This document shows positions 35,717 through 44,540 of a DNA stretch of 64,000 nucleotides, piece after piece; position 1 is the first letter of the stretch; each line of letters starts with the position of its first letter. Source of the stretch: Dehalococcoidia bacterium. GTDB taxonomy: Bacteria; Chloroflexota; Dehalococcoidia; Dehalococcoidales; Fen-1064. The position numbers and the translations under genes are program-made. The notes beneath the pieces are model-generated. The model was given only the letters and a program-made list of their open reading frames with translations. It had not been told where the DNA came from and did no database searches. The stretch lies in the NCBI GenBank assembly GCA_011170375.1, contig DUEV01000014.1:51702-115701 (forward strand), read 5' to 3'.

Positions 35717-36778
35717 TTGCTCAGACGCTTATTAAGAGATTTTCAGGGTGATGTGCTGGCAATTCCCGGCAGACTATTAGCCCTTATTTTCTTCGTAGTA
35801 CTTTTTTTCATTCCCCTCTTCCTCCAGGGTTCTTCTGGTAGCTACTATCTTCGCATCTTCATCTTTGCCAACATGTATGTCATCTTTGCTGTCAGCTGGG
35901 ACCTGCTCTCCGGCTACACCGGTCAGTTAAACTTCGGTCACGCCCTCTTCTTCGGAGTGGCTGCATATACGACGGCTCTGTTGAACATTCACCTCGGCTG
36001 GCAGCCCTGGGCAACGATACCAATCGGGGCACTAGCAGGGGTAATTGCCGGGCTGATTGTCTGTCTGCCGGCGCTCAGATTGCGAGGACCATACCTTGCC
36101 CTGGTCACGCTCGCCTTTCCTCTAATTCTACTTGGCATCATTTTTGCTTTTACTGATTTCACCGGCGGTGAACTCGGTATCTCCGGACTGGATCGGATTT
36201 CTGATTCAAGGACGACTGATTATTACATCTCCGTAGCCGTGATGATTGTCTCGGTGATGATAATGTGGAAACTGACCGACGCCGGTAGTAGTATCATCAG
36301 GACGGGAATTGTGTTTCACGCTATCCGCGAGGACGAGATTGCAGCCCGTGCCAGCGGCATCAACACCATAAGATACAAACTGCTTGCCTTTGCTGTGGCC
36401 GGTTTCTTCGCTGGGATTGCCGGTGCCTTCCACGCCCACTTCATGAGAATTGCTGGCCCCTCCAACCTGGAGCTCGTCTTGTCGTTTCAGGTCATAATCT
36501 GGACGGTCTTTGGTGGTATCACCAGCATCTACGGACCCGTTGTCGGGGTATATATACTCTTTCCTCTAATGGAGTTCCTGCGAGCCGCTCCCGAAGTGCG
36601 GTACCTGATATTCGCTGGTATTGTGGTCATTATGCTCCTCTTCATGCCAGAGGGTATTGCGGTTTGGGTACGTGATAAGATAGAGAGAGAATGCCCACGC
36701 TGCAAACTATCCAATATGGCATTCCGGAAGACCTGCCGGGCCTGTAATACCTACCTGTACGAACACGCGGGAGACTAG
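35717..36778 (+). CDS. livM: Branched-chain-type ABC permease LivM with zinc-ribbon tail
   Basis: 353 residues starting at a TTG directly after the livH stop. It has LivM membrane helices with the coupling segment FHAIREDEIAARASGIN and GGITSIYGPVVG. After the last helix a soluble tail carries CPRCKLSN ... CRACNTY, a four-cysteine zinc-ribbon-like motif of about 30 residues not usual for LivM. Its 3' end overlaps the convergent livF gene by 4 bases. Confidence 0.9.
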   Translation: MLRRLLRDFQGDVLAIPGRLLALIFFVVLFFIPLFLQGSSGSYYLRIFIFANMYVIFAVSWDLLSGYTGQLNFGHALFFGVAAYTTALLNIHLGWQPWATIPIGALAGVIAGLIVCLPALRLRGPYLALVTLAFPLILLGIIFAFTDFTGGELGISGLDRISDSRTTDYYISVAVMIVSVMIMWKLTDAGSSIIRTGIVFHAIREDEIAARASGINTIRYKLLAFAVAGFFAGIAGAFHAHFMRIAGPSNLELVLSFQVIIWTVFGGITSIYGPVVGVYILFPLMEFLRAAPEVRYLIFAGIVVIMLLFMPEGIAVWVRDKIERECPRCKLSNMAFRKTCRACNTYLYEHAGD

Positions 36779-37524
36779 AGCCCCAGATACGTCTTCCTGA
36801 TGGTCTCGTCACTGAGGAGCTCCTGAGCAGTTCCATGAGCAATCAGGTGCCCTCGGGACATAACGTAGCTTCTCACCGCCAGTTCAAAGGCAAAGCTGAC
36901 ATCCTGTTCTGCAAGCAGGATAGTGACTCCAAGCTCGTGATAGATTTCTTCAACGCGCTTGAAAAGGTCCTCTTTTAACCGGGGAGCCAGTCCGCTAGAA
37001 GGTTCGTCTACCAGCAGCATCTTGGGCTGGCGCATCATTGCCCGACCGATACAGAGCATCTGACGTTCACCACCGGAGAGCGTCCCCGATATCTGCTTTT
37101 CCCTCTCTTTCAATCTGGGAAATAGCTCATGAACCCTAGTCAGATTCCTCTCGACCTCTTTATTGTCTTTACAGAGGTAGGCACCGGCTAGCAGATTATC
37201 TCTGACGGTCATCTCAACAAACGGCCTACCCCGTTCCGGGCAGAGGACCAGACCCCTCCGGGCAATGTCGGACGCCGATAGCCCATCTATCCGCTCATCC
37301 TCGAAAGTGATTTCTCCTTCAAAGGTAATATCTGCCTGTCTAGTCCCCCTTAGCACCTCCCTCTCCCATCGAACAAGCCCGGCTATTGCCCTGAGCAACG
37401 TGGACTTACCGGCACCATTGGGACCAACCAACCCTACCAGTTCACCCTTTTCAACCCTGAGACTGGCATCATCAAGCACCGTCGCCGTGTCATAGCGGAC
37501 AGTAACGCCGTTCGCTTCAAGCAA
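36775..37524 (-). CDS. livF: Branched-chain-type ABC ATPase LivF
   Basis: 249 residues from the TTG at 37524, chosen because AAGGAGGTGCTCA precedes it; an upstream ATG at 37554 would overlap livG more deeply. Walker A GPNGAGKST, signature LSGGERQML, Walker B LLVDEPSSGL. Second ATPase of the importer, overlapping the livG stop by 8 bases. Confidence 0.93.
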   Translation of the reverse strand: MLEANGVTVRYDTATVLDDASLRVEKGELVGLVGPNGAGKSTLLRAIAGLVRWEREVLRGTRQADITFEGEITFEDERIDGLSASDIARRGLVLCPERGRPFVEMTVRDNLLAGAYLCKDNKEVERNLTRVHELFPRLKEREKQISGTLSGGERQMLCIGRAMMRQPKMLLVDEPSSGLAPRLKEDLFKRVEEIYHELGVTILLAEQDVSFAFELAVRSYVMSRGHLIAHGTAQELLSDETIRKTYLGL

Positions 37525-38287
37525 TGAGCACCTCCTTGCCGGTGTAAGCCTCAATTACTGTCTGGTTGCGGGATATTTCCTCGGGAGTACCCTGGGCAAT
37601 AACCTCTCCGAAATTGATAACAACCACTCGGTCGACGATTTTCATCAGTTCGCTGAGCTTGTGCTCGATGATAAGCATTGCGGGGCCCTCGCTATGCAAT
37701 CGACCGAACCGTCCACCTTTATGCAACCTTCGTATTGACTTCGCCATGAGCTCTGTCTCCGCTGGATTCAGTCCCCCGAAGGGCTCATCGAGCACCAATA
37801 GCTCGGGGTCAGTGGCGATTGCCCGCGCCACCTCAAGTCTCTTAAGGTCACCGTGGGACAAGATGGATGCTGGCTCCAGGGCAAGATCAGCGATGCCGAC
37901 AAACTCCAGGGCATCCCGGGCTTTAATCTCGATCCTCTTAACCCACTCTCCCCGCTTCTTTACCCGTGGTGCGAGACAGCCTACCATGACATTGGCGATA
38001 ATCGGCAGGCGGCGAAACGGCTTGACCACCTGGAAGGTACCGGCTATTCCCCGGTTGACAACATCCCAAGGACGGTGCCCGGTGATGTCATGCCCCTTAA
38101 ATCTGACCTTCCCGCTATCAGCCCTGAGTATGCCGAGAATGCAGCGTACCAGGGTAGTCTTGCCAGCACCATTAGGACCAATGAGACCAACAATCTCATC
38201 GCGATTAACCTGGAAACTTACTGAATCAACGGCAACCAGACCACCGAATCGTTTGGTCAGGTTTTCTAATTCAAAGAACTCTGCCAT
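37517..38287 (-). CDS. livG: Branched-chain-type ABC ATPase LivG
   Basis: 256 residues. Walker A GPNGAGKTT, LivG-specific RCILGILRADSGKVRFKG and GIAGTFQVVKPF, and Walker B LLVLDEPFGGLNP with the C-terminal IEHKLSELM switch. The signature loop reads LSHGDLKRLEVARA, the Liv-family variant. One base separates it from the acyl-CoA ligase stop; GAGGAGATATAGG gives the ribosome site. Confidence 0.94.
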   Translation of the reverse strand: MAEFFELENLTKRFGGLVAVDSVSFQVNRDEIVGLIGPNGAGKTTLVRCILGILRADSGKVRFKGHDITGHRPWDVVNRGIAGTFQVVKPFRRLPIIANVMVGCLAPRVKKRGEWVKRIEIKARDALEFVGIADLALEPASILSHGDLKRLEVARAIATDPELLVLDEPFGGLNPAETELMAKSIRRLHKGGRFGRLHSEGPAMLIIEHKLSELMKIVDRVVVINFGEVIAQGTPEEISRNQTVIEAYTGKEVLIA

Positions 38288-38288
38288 C

Positions 38289-39998
38289 CTATATCTCCTC
38301 GCTCTCTCTCAACTCTCGCCGCGACACTTTACCAACATCGGTCTTGGGGACTTCACCTCGGAACTCAACTATCTTGGGGCACTTGTAGTGTGCTAGTCTT
38401 TCCTCGCAGTACTTGATGACCTCTCCTTCCATCAACTTCCCCCTAGCCTCAGTCTCGAGAACGACTATAGCCTTGACATTCTCGCCAACATCAGCATCGG
38501 GAACACCGATTACCCCAGCCTCCTTAATCTGGGGATGGCTGGTCAGTACCTCCTCCACCTCCCGGGCAAATACCGCCAGACCCTTGTATTTTATCATATC
38601 CCGCTTCCTGTCGTAGAAGTAGAAATAGCCTTCCTCATCCATACTGGCAAGGTCGCTTGTCCGGAGCCAGGTCTGACCATTTATTTCCACCAGCACTTTC
38701 GCCGTTTCTTCTGGTCGCTTCCAGTACCCCTTCATCACCTGAGGTCCCCTAACCAGCAACTCACCTATCTCACCGACCGGCAGGAAATCAGTACCATCAG
38801 GGTCTGCTATGGCAGCCATGGTATTGGGCAGGGGTGTGCCGAAAGAACCGACCTTTGGCCGTCCATAGGGGCTGAGCATACCAACCGAGCTGGTCTCGGT
38901 CATCCCCCAGCCCTCGTGAATTTTGGTATTGGTCCGCTTCTCCCATCCCCGAGCAGTATCTTCGAGGAGGGCATCCGCCCCGGAGACCAGGAGCTTGACA
39001 CGCTTCCAGTTAACACGGTCGGTCCGAGCATAGTCGCGGAGGGCTTCATATAGAGAGGGAACACTGTAAAAAAGGGTTGCCTTCTCGCTCTCAATCGAGT
39101 TCAGGATGTCATCCAGGTCCGGCGTGGTGAAAATAACCAGGGTATAGCCTTGAGAGATACCACCCAGCATGACAACGGACTGTCCGTAGATGTGGTAAAA
39201 GGGTAGGTATGCCATGACGACTTCCTTGCCGGGCTCAAAGATATCCCCGGAAAATATATTCCCCAGATGTTCTGCTGCCACGATGTTCTTATGGGTTATC
39301 ATGGCGCCCTTGGGCAGTCCAGTGGTGCCGCCGGTATAGGGAAGCGTCACCAAGTCATTATTGATATCAAACTCAATAGTCGGTGGATTAGGCGGGTACT
39401 TCTTCAGTAGTTCCTGGAATTTGTAAAAGCCTTCGCGTTCGAAAATCTCAACCGGTGGTGCCGACATTCTCTGGTAAACGGCACGGAGCATGCTCTTCCC
39501 CAAGATTCTCTTTAGACGAGGCAGATATTCGGTGATGTCTGTTAGTATTACTGCATCCAGTTCTACATTGGCCTTTTCAACATGGTCATAGAGGATATCC
39601 TGGCAGATCAGGATCCTAGCACCACTGTCTTCTATCTGGTGCTTGATTTCCAGTGAGACATAAACTGGGCTGATGGGGGTCAGGGTTGCCCCTGCCTTGA
39701 GTGCCCCGAAGTAGGCAATGATGAACTGGGGAGAATTGAGCAGGAGGAGAGCGACCTTGTCGCCTTTCTTGATTCCAAGGTCAGCCAGAGTAGTGGCGAA
39801 TCTGTCCACCTGGTCTCTCAACTGCCGATAGCTAATCTTACTACCGTAAAAAACCAGCGCTGTTTTGTTTTGCCATTTATCCGTAGCCTTGTCAAATGCA
39901 TCCACCACGGATTCTTCCGGAACATCGACGTCGGACGGAACCCCTTCACGGTAGAATTTCAGCCACGGCCTTTCTTCATAGACAGTTGCTGCTACCAT
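38289..39998 (-). CDS. AMP-forming acyl-CoA synthetase
   Basis: 569 residues of the ANL superfamily. Phosphate loop LPYTGGTTGLPKGAM, EGWGMTETS, the hinge YFYDRKRDMIKYKG and the C-terminal lysine segment (VPKTDVGKVSRRELRE) are all present. It converts a carboxylate to its CoA thioester through an acyl-AMP; medium- or long-chain fatty acid or aromatic acid is possible. First gene of the operon with livG-livF, which implies uptake and activation of the same compound. Confidence 0.92.
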   Translation of the reverse strand: MVAATVYEERPWLKFYREGVPSDVDVPEESVVDAFDKATDKWQNKTALVFYGSKISYRQLRDQVDRFATTLADLGIKKGDKVALLLLNSPQFIIAYFGALKAGATLTPISPVYVSLEIKHQIEDSGARILICQDILYDHVEKANVELDAVILTDITEYLPRLKRILGKSMLRAVYQRMSAPPVEIFEREGFYKFQELLKKYPPNPPTIEFDINNDLVTLPYTGGTTGLPKGAMITHKNIVAAEHLGNIFSGDIFEPGKEVVMAYLPFYHIYGQSVVMLGGISQGYTLVIFTTPDLDDILNSIESEKATLFYSVPSLYEALRDYARTDRVNWKRVKLLVSGADALLEDTARGWEKRTNTKIHEGWGMTETSSVGMLSPYGRPKVGSFGTPLPNTMAAIADPDGTDFLPVGEIGELLVRGPQVMKGYWKRPEETAKVLVEINGQTWLRTSDLASMDEEGYFYFYDRKRDMIKYKGLAVFAREVEEVLTSHPQIKEAGVIGVPDADVGENVKAIVVLETEARGKLMEGEVIKYCEERLAHYKCPKIVEFRGEVPKTDVGKVSRRELRESEEI

Positions 39999-40223
39999 CG
40001 TGATACCTCCTGTTTTACTCTTTAATTGAACCCTACGACATATAGTATAGCACGTTAATAAACTGACTTTTTGGAGAATATACTATATGCTGTGGCCTGT
40101 CAATAATACTGCTGTAGCAGGACACTAGTAGGGATAGTAGAGCTAATCTCATTCACCAGATCCCCGCTGCTGTCGGAGACGAGGGCGATGCCGGAGAGGT
40201 GGTTCTGATATTACCTAAATGAA

Positions 40224-40297
40224 TGGCTGGGGAACCAGGATTCGAACCTGGCCTACATGATCCAGAGTCATGTGTCCTACCGCTAGACGATTCCCCA
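40224..40297 (-). tRNA. tRNA-Gln(CTG)
   Basis: Acceptor TGGGGAA/TTCCCCA, D-arm TCGTCTAGCGGTAGGAC, anticodon stem CATGA/TCATG with loop CTCTGGA (anticodon CTG), T-loop GGTTCGAATCC, discriminator G and encoded CCA at 40224-40226. Confidence 0.93.
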
Positions 40298-40309
40298 GCG
40301 TTCCTCGAC

Positions 40310-40338
40310 ATTATAGCACAGGATTATGTCATGGGCAA
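40310..40338 (-). promoter_or_regulatory. Promoter of tRNA-Gln
   Basis: On the minus strand: TTGCCC (40338-40333), a 17-base spacer and extended TGC-TATAAT (40315-40310), 13 bases before the tRNA. Confidence 0.65.
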
Positions 40339-40369
40339 TTTTCAGCTCTGGCCCTCCACCCGAAACCAT

Positions 40370-40398
40370 TTGACATGTCACCACCGACTGATTAAGCT
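40370..40398 (+). promoter_or_regulatory. Weak candidate promoter of rnc
   Basis: TTGACA (40370-40375), a 17-base spacer and TAAGCT (40393-40398), 38 bases before the rnc ATG. The -10 is poor. Confidence 0.3.
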
Positions 40399-40436
40399 GG
40401 GCATATCCACTGAATACCTGAAGAGGAAGCAATATC

Positions 40437-41138
40437 ATGAACGAGTTGACTGACGTTCAGAAGGTGTTGGGTATCCATTTCAACGACCCGTCACTGCTAC
40501 GGCAGGCATTGATTCATGGCTCTTTTTCAAACGAGAACCCTACTCTTGCCCCCGTCCCTAATGAGCGGTTGGAGTTTCTCGGGGATGCCGTTCTTGACTT
40601 GGTGGTAGCCGCCAAGCTCTACCACGATTTTCCCCGGTTCAGTGAAGGTGATATGACGAAGCTACGGGCGGTGCTGGTGCGGAGGGATACACTGGCACGC
40701 GTAGCTAAGGGCATCGACCTGGGTAACTACCTTTACCTGGGCAAAGGAGAGGATGCCACCGGTGGTCGAGACAAACCAGCTAATCTGGCAGGCACATTAG
40801 AGGCCTTAATCGGCGCTATCTACCTCGACCAGGGGCTGGAAACGACCGCCGTCTTCATCCGGAGACTGCTTGATGCTGAACTGACGGAGGCAGTTACTCG
40901 GCGCACTGATACTAACTATAAATCAGAACTCCAGGAGCTACTCCAGGCCCGGCAGCAACAGAGACCCACCTATCACCTTGTCGAGGCCACCGGACCGGAC
41001 CATGACAGAATGTTTACCGTAGAGGTAAGGCTGGGTGACACCGTACTGGGCAGAGGCTCCGGCAGGAGCAAGAAGACCGCCGAAACAGTAGCCGCACAGG
41101 CGATATTGAAACAACTTCGAGACGACTTTACACATTAG
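40437..41138 (+). CDS. rnc: Ribonuclease III
   Basis: 233 residues. The catalytic box NERLEFLGDAVLDL and LAGTLEALIGAIYLDQG give the nuclease domain with its metal-binding acids. A C-terminal double-stranded RNA-binding domain follows (YKSELQELLQARQQQRPTYH ... KKTAETVAAQAIL). It processes rRNA precursors and double-stranded RNAs. A small basic protein gene follows 60 bases later. Confidence 0.96.
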   Translation: MNELTDVQKVLGIHFNDPSLLRQALIHGSFSNENPTLAPVPNERLEFLGDAVLDLVVAAKLYHDFPRFSEGDMTKLRAVLVRRDTLARVAKGIDLGNYLYLGKGEDATGGRDKPANLAGTLEALIGAIYLDQGLETTAVFIRRLLDAELTEAVTRRTDTNYKSELQELLQARQQQRPTYHLVEATGPDHDRMFTVEVRLGDTVLGRGSGRSKKTAETVAAQAILKQLRDDFTH

Positions 41139-41197
41139 CGCCAGTTTGCTAAACTTCGATTGCAGCCGCAGTCCACCGGTATCAACGGAGGAGCATC

Positions 41198-41359
41198 ATG
41201 GGTAGACGCGATTACCGCCACCGGGAACCAAAGAAGCCAAAGAAGAGCACCAAGAAGACGTTGTCAGTCTCGAGCGTGCCACCACCAATGCCCGTGGAAG
41301 TAATCAGGAAGAGGAAGGAAAGGAGAGAGCCGGAGGAGGAGAGGGAGGAGGAAGAATAG
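41198..41359 (+). CDS. Small basic/acidic protein, 53 aa
   Basis: MGRRDYRHREPKKPKK start, a short hydrophobic middle (VPPPMPVEVI) and a Glu/Arg-rich tail; stop TAG at 41357-41359. ACGGAGGAGCATC gives an excellent ribosome site. No named family is known to me, but similar short RRDYRHRE proteins appear to be widespread in Dehalococcoidia. The charge pattern suggests RNA or ribosome association (inference only). Confidence 0.7.
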   Translation: MGRRDYRHREPKKPKKSTKKTLSVSSVPPPMPVEVIRKRKERREPEEEREEEE

Positions 41360-41364
41360 CTCAG

Positions 41365-42294
41365 GTGGCAATCTATCAGCGGATGCGTCAGACCGGGGAA
41401 CTGAAAACCCGGGTTGAGCAGGCCCGGGCAATGCTTGAGGCCTGCTGTTTGTGTCCCCGCAGCTGTGGGGCCAACCGACTGGCTGGTGAGAGCGGTCAGT
41501 GCCACGTAACCAGGCAGGTCGTCGTTTCCAGCTACGGACCACACTTCAGGGAAGAGTCCCCACTGGTAGGCAGACATGGCTCCGGGACAATATTCTTCAC
41601 CTACTGCAACCTTCATTGTGTCTTCTGCCAGAACTACACGATAAGTCAGCTCGGTGAAGGAAGTCCTGTAAGTAGCGATACACTCGCCAAGATAATGCTC
41701 TCGTTACAGGAAAGGGGTTGCCACAACATAAACTTGGTATCCCCTACCCACGTAGTCCCCCACATCCTAGATGCCTTGGACCTGGCAGCCAGTCAGGGGC
41801 TTAACCTGCCTCTGGTATACAACACCGGTGGCTATGATTCCCAGGATACTCTGAAGCTACTGGACGACATAGTAGATATCTATATGCCAGATATGAAGTA
41901 CTCCGACAGCCACAGCGGTGAGCAGCTATCTGGCGTGAAGGACTACCCGAAGGTGAACCGGGCGGCCGTAAAAGAGATGCACCACCAGGTAGGCGACCTC
42001 CAGATAGACGAACAGGGCATCGCCCAGCGCGGTCTGCTTGTCCGCCATCTGGTTTTGCCTAACGGATTGGCTGGCACAGAGAAGACGGTACGTTTCCTCT
42101 CGCGGGAGGTCTCCCCCAATACCTACCTCAACATCATGGCACAGTATCGTCCTCAATATCAGGCCTACAATATACCACCGATTTCCCGGGCGGTGAGCGC
42201 ACAGGAGTTCCGCGAAGCAATTCGCCTCGCCCGGCACTATGGTATCAGACGGCTGGACAAAGACTATGCCCCGCTCCCCCTTATCTCATCGTGA
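41365..42294 (+). CDS. PflA-like radical SAM protein
   Basis: 309 residues from a GTG at 41365, 5 bases after the preceding stop. The radical SAM cluster CNLHCVFCQN lies near residue 81. It is preceded by CCLCPRSCGANR and GQCHVT, extra cysteines typical of the PflA-like 'AmmeMemoRadiSam'-related or YydG/YgjV-type group often annotated as pyruvate formate-lyase activating enzyme-related. The radical it generates and its target are unknown; no glycyl radical enzyme is encoded here. Confidence 0.85.
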   Translation: MAIYQRMRQTGELKTRVEQARAMLEACCLCPRSCGANRLAGESGQCHVTRQVVVSSYGPHFREESPLVGRHGSGTIFFTYCNLHCVFCQNYTISQLGEGSPVSSDTLAKIMLSLQERGCHNINLVSPTHVVPHILDALDLAASQGLNLPLVYNTGGYDSQDTLKLLDDIVDIYMPDMKYSDSHSGEQLSGVKDYPKVNRAAVKEMHHQVGDLQIDEQGIAQRGLLVRHLVLPNGLAGTEKTVRFLSREVSPNTYLNIMAQYRPQYQAYNIPPISRAVSAQEFREAIRLARHYGIRRLDKDYAPLPLISS

Positions 42295-42303
42295 GGTAAA
42301 GCA

Positions 42304-42594
42304 ATGGATGACCCCGCCGCAGTGCATGCAATCGTACACGGTCGTGTTCAGGGGGTCTATTTTCGCGCCTTTGCCGCAAGAAGAGCCTCCGGGCTGGGTT
42401 TGACCGGCTACGCCCGGAATCTTGCGGACGGAACCGTTGAGGTACGGGCTGAAGGAGAGAGGGAGCAACTGAAAAGACTAATTAGCCACCTTGAAAGTGG
42501 GCCACCAGCAGCCAGGGTGGAAAGAGTAGTGACCGAGTGGTCAGAGTATACCGGAGAATATGAAGGGTTCAGCGTAAAATACTATTCCAGATAG
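42304..42594 (+). CDS. acyP: Acylphosphatase
   Basis: 96 residues. VHGRVQGVYFRAFAARRA contains the phosphate-binding loop and catalytic Arg, and GYARNLADGTVEV carries the catalytic Asn. It hydrolyses acyl phosphates. It starts 9 bases after the radical SAM stop, probably in the same operon. Confidence 0.95.
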   Translation: MDDPAAVHAIVHGRVQGVYFRAFAARRASGLGLTGYARNLADGTVEVRAEGEREQLKRLISHLESGPPAARVERVVTEWSEYTGEYEGFSVKYYSR

Positions 42595-42655
42595 ACTACC
42601 TTCAGTCTGTTCGAATTACAGGATAGCCATCCAGCACAGGCATTACCGTAATGAG

Positions 42656-43099
42656 CTAGGACTTGACCGCTGGTCTTATTCCGTAATACCTGTCGTTCTT
42701 GAGAAGGCGGGACAATATCTCAACCGAGGTACGGTAGGTATCGACACCACGCCGTTCGCTGAGTTGCCTCCCCATCTCAATAAGGTCAAGAGGCTGATTA
42801 CCATTAGCCAAGAAAAGGCGGAAGACGCTTTCCATGATTGGCAGCTCGCCACTAATATAGGCCGGTTCCGTAGAGCAGCAGTCCCTGATAGCAGTCAGGA
42901 GGTCATCCAGAGAGGTCAACTTTCCCTCAGAATCCAGCCGCTTGCGACACTTGGAACAGAGACTACCTCTGACCAGGGCAACCAGCGAGCGTTCATTTGC
43001 CTCAAACCAGTCCATATCAATGGACCAGCATAGCTCTTCTTGTTCAGTACCTACTTCTTCGGTATCTTCTTCTGTATACACAGGTCTTCTCGCTCCCAC
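42656..43099 (-). CDS. Hypothetical protein with CxxC motif
   Basis: 147 residues from a GTG. A CSKCRKRL pair near residue 48 and a CC pair near 73 could bind metal. The C-terminal 60 residues are helical with a winged-helix-like rhythm (MGRQLSERRGVDTYRTSVEI). No family is recognised. It begins 10 bases after the stop of the preceding minus-strand gene, so it is probably cotranscribed with the DUF362-like protein. Confidence 0.55.
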   Translation of the reverse strand: MGARRPVYTEEDTEEVGTEQEELCWSIDMDWFEANERSLVALVRGSLCSKCRKRLDSEGKLTSLDDLLTAIRDCCSTEPAYISGELPIMESVFRLFLANGNQPLDLIEMGRQLSERRGVDTYRTSVEILSRLLKNDRYYGIRPAVKS

Positions 43100-43109
43100 T
43101 CATGAAGTC

Positions 43110-43838
43110 TTATATGTCAAAACCAACCTCGGCCATCTTGATATAGTCAAGATACTCTGTCCTCAGGCCCAGTATTTCTGAAGCCTCACGGTCTACCTGA
43201 TAAGGATCACCAATGAATACTTTTCCGCATTCTTCCACCTCGTCGGCAGAGTCATCAAAGCTGATTAGCTTCTCTCGGGCTTCTATTATTCCCAGGTCAA
43301 AAGGCAGAGTAAAATAGAGATCCGTGACCACCCGGTCCATTCCCAGTTCCAGAAAGGCTGCCCAATCCCCAGGGGTATCACCACCATACTTTTGGCTTGG
43401 TAGTAATGACAACAGATTCCATATACTGAGGGTACCCTTCCCATTTACTACCTTCAGCGGGGCCACGCTAATCAGGTAGTCACTGGACAGGATAACATTC
43501 GGCACCCAGAAGGTAGGTACCGCGAGAGGCTTAGGTAGAGGGTTGTCCACCTCCACCCAGATACAGTCCTTCACATCCAGCATCAGCACCCGTGGGAAGT
43601 TATAGCCCAGGGCCTGGTACACCGGGTAGACCGGCGCTCCGCCGGGGGCACCCTCCAGCAGAACAATGTCGGCATCGGTCACCCGCCTGATACCATCGAT
43701 GATGACCGATAGAATATCACGGCTGGTGCTGACCGGATACGGCACCAGATAAGATGCACTGGGCTTAATCAAAACACGTCGTGCCCGCGACACCGCCGGC
43801 GGTGCCCTAAAGATAAAATCCGAGGCCTCCAGTATCAA
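43110..43838 (-). CDS. DUF362-like protein
   Basis: 242 residues. RVLIKPSASYLVPYPVSTSR followed by VIIDGIRRVTDADIVLLEG and a later DYLISVAPLKV matches the DUF362 pattern, a family of unknown function sometimes fused to ferredoxin domains. No cysteine cluster is present here. It lies between a hypothetical CxxC protein and a metal-dependent hydrolase on one strand. Confidence 0.6.
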   Translation of the reverse strand: MILEASDFIFRAPPAVSRARRVLIKPSASYLVPYPVSTSRDILSVIIDGIRRVTDADIVLLEGAPGGAPVYPVYQALGYNFPRVLMLDVKDCIWVEVDNPLPKPLAVPTFWVPNVILSSDYLISVAPLKVVNGKGTLSIWNLLSLLPSQKYGGDTPGDWAAFLELGMDRVVTDLYFTLPFDLGIIEAREKLISFDDSADEVEECGKVFIGDPYQVDREASEILGLRTEYLDYIKMAEVGFDI

Positions 43839-43872
43839 GCCCTACCTCCTCTATGAATACGGAAACCAATCG

Positions 43873-44514
43873 CTAGAGCATCGGTTTGAGAACAATAATC
43901 TCGGTTTCAGCAGGAAGTTCTCCAGCCTTAAACTCAGCCTCGCTGGAATCCAGCTTACGCACGCTTCCCTTGCCTTCAAGAAAATCATCGACGCCAGAAA
44001 TCGGGAATTCACACTTCTCATTTTTATAATGCATCGGTACAATAACCCTGGGATTCAGCTTATCACATACCTCGGAAGCAACCTTGGCATCGATGGTAAA
44101 GAAGCCTCCCACAGGGATGAGCAATACATCTACCTTCCCGATATCAGCCACCTGCTGGTCGCTTAATGGATGGCCCAGATCGCCGAGATGGCAGACCCTG
44201 ACCCCGTCAATGTCCATGCAGAAGATGGTGTTGTTACCCCGCTCGCTACCGCCACTGGTATCGTGGTAGGTAGGTACTCCTTCAAACTTGATTCCCTTGG
44301 CCTCTCCCGGCCCCTTAACTACCTGAGGGTTACCACCAACTGAGGCGACGTTATTGTGGTCAAAGTGGTCATGGCTTACGGTGACAACATCCGCTGCCTC
44401 TTTTATCTCACCATATCGTAAGCCACTGCCAACTATATAAGGGTCAGTGATGATGCGTGTCCCGTTGTCCAACGTAATCAGGAAAGATGCGTGCCCCAAC
44501 CATTTGATTTTCAT
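43873..44514 (-). CDS. UlaG-like metal-dependent hydrolase (UPF0173)
   Basis: 213 residues of the metallo-beta-lactamase fold. Motif VSHDHFDHNN provides the metal ligands; LGDLGHPL and PMHYKN supply the remaining ligands. The start MKIKWLGHASFLI is typical of UPF0173. It hydrolyses an unknown ester or lactone. It ends a run with pepA 26 bases upstream. Confidence 0.9.
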   Translation of the reverse strand: MKIKWLGHASFLITLDNGTRIITDPYIVGSGLRYGEIKEAADVVTVSHDHFDHNNVASVGGNPQVVKGPGEAKGIKFEGVPTYHDTSGGSERGNNTIFCMDIDGVRVCHLGDLGHPLSDQQVADIGKVDVLLIPVGGFFTIDAKVASEVCDKLNPRVIVPMHYKNEKCEFPISGVDDFLEGKGSVRKLDSSEAEFKAGELPAETEIIVLKPML

Positions 44515-44540
44515 TCTTCTGAGCCTCCTTCTCCAGACCT

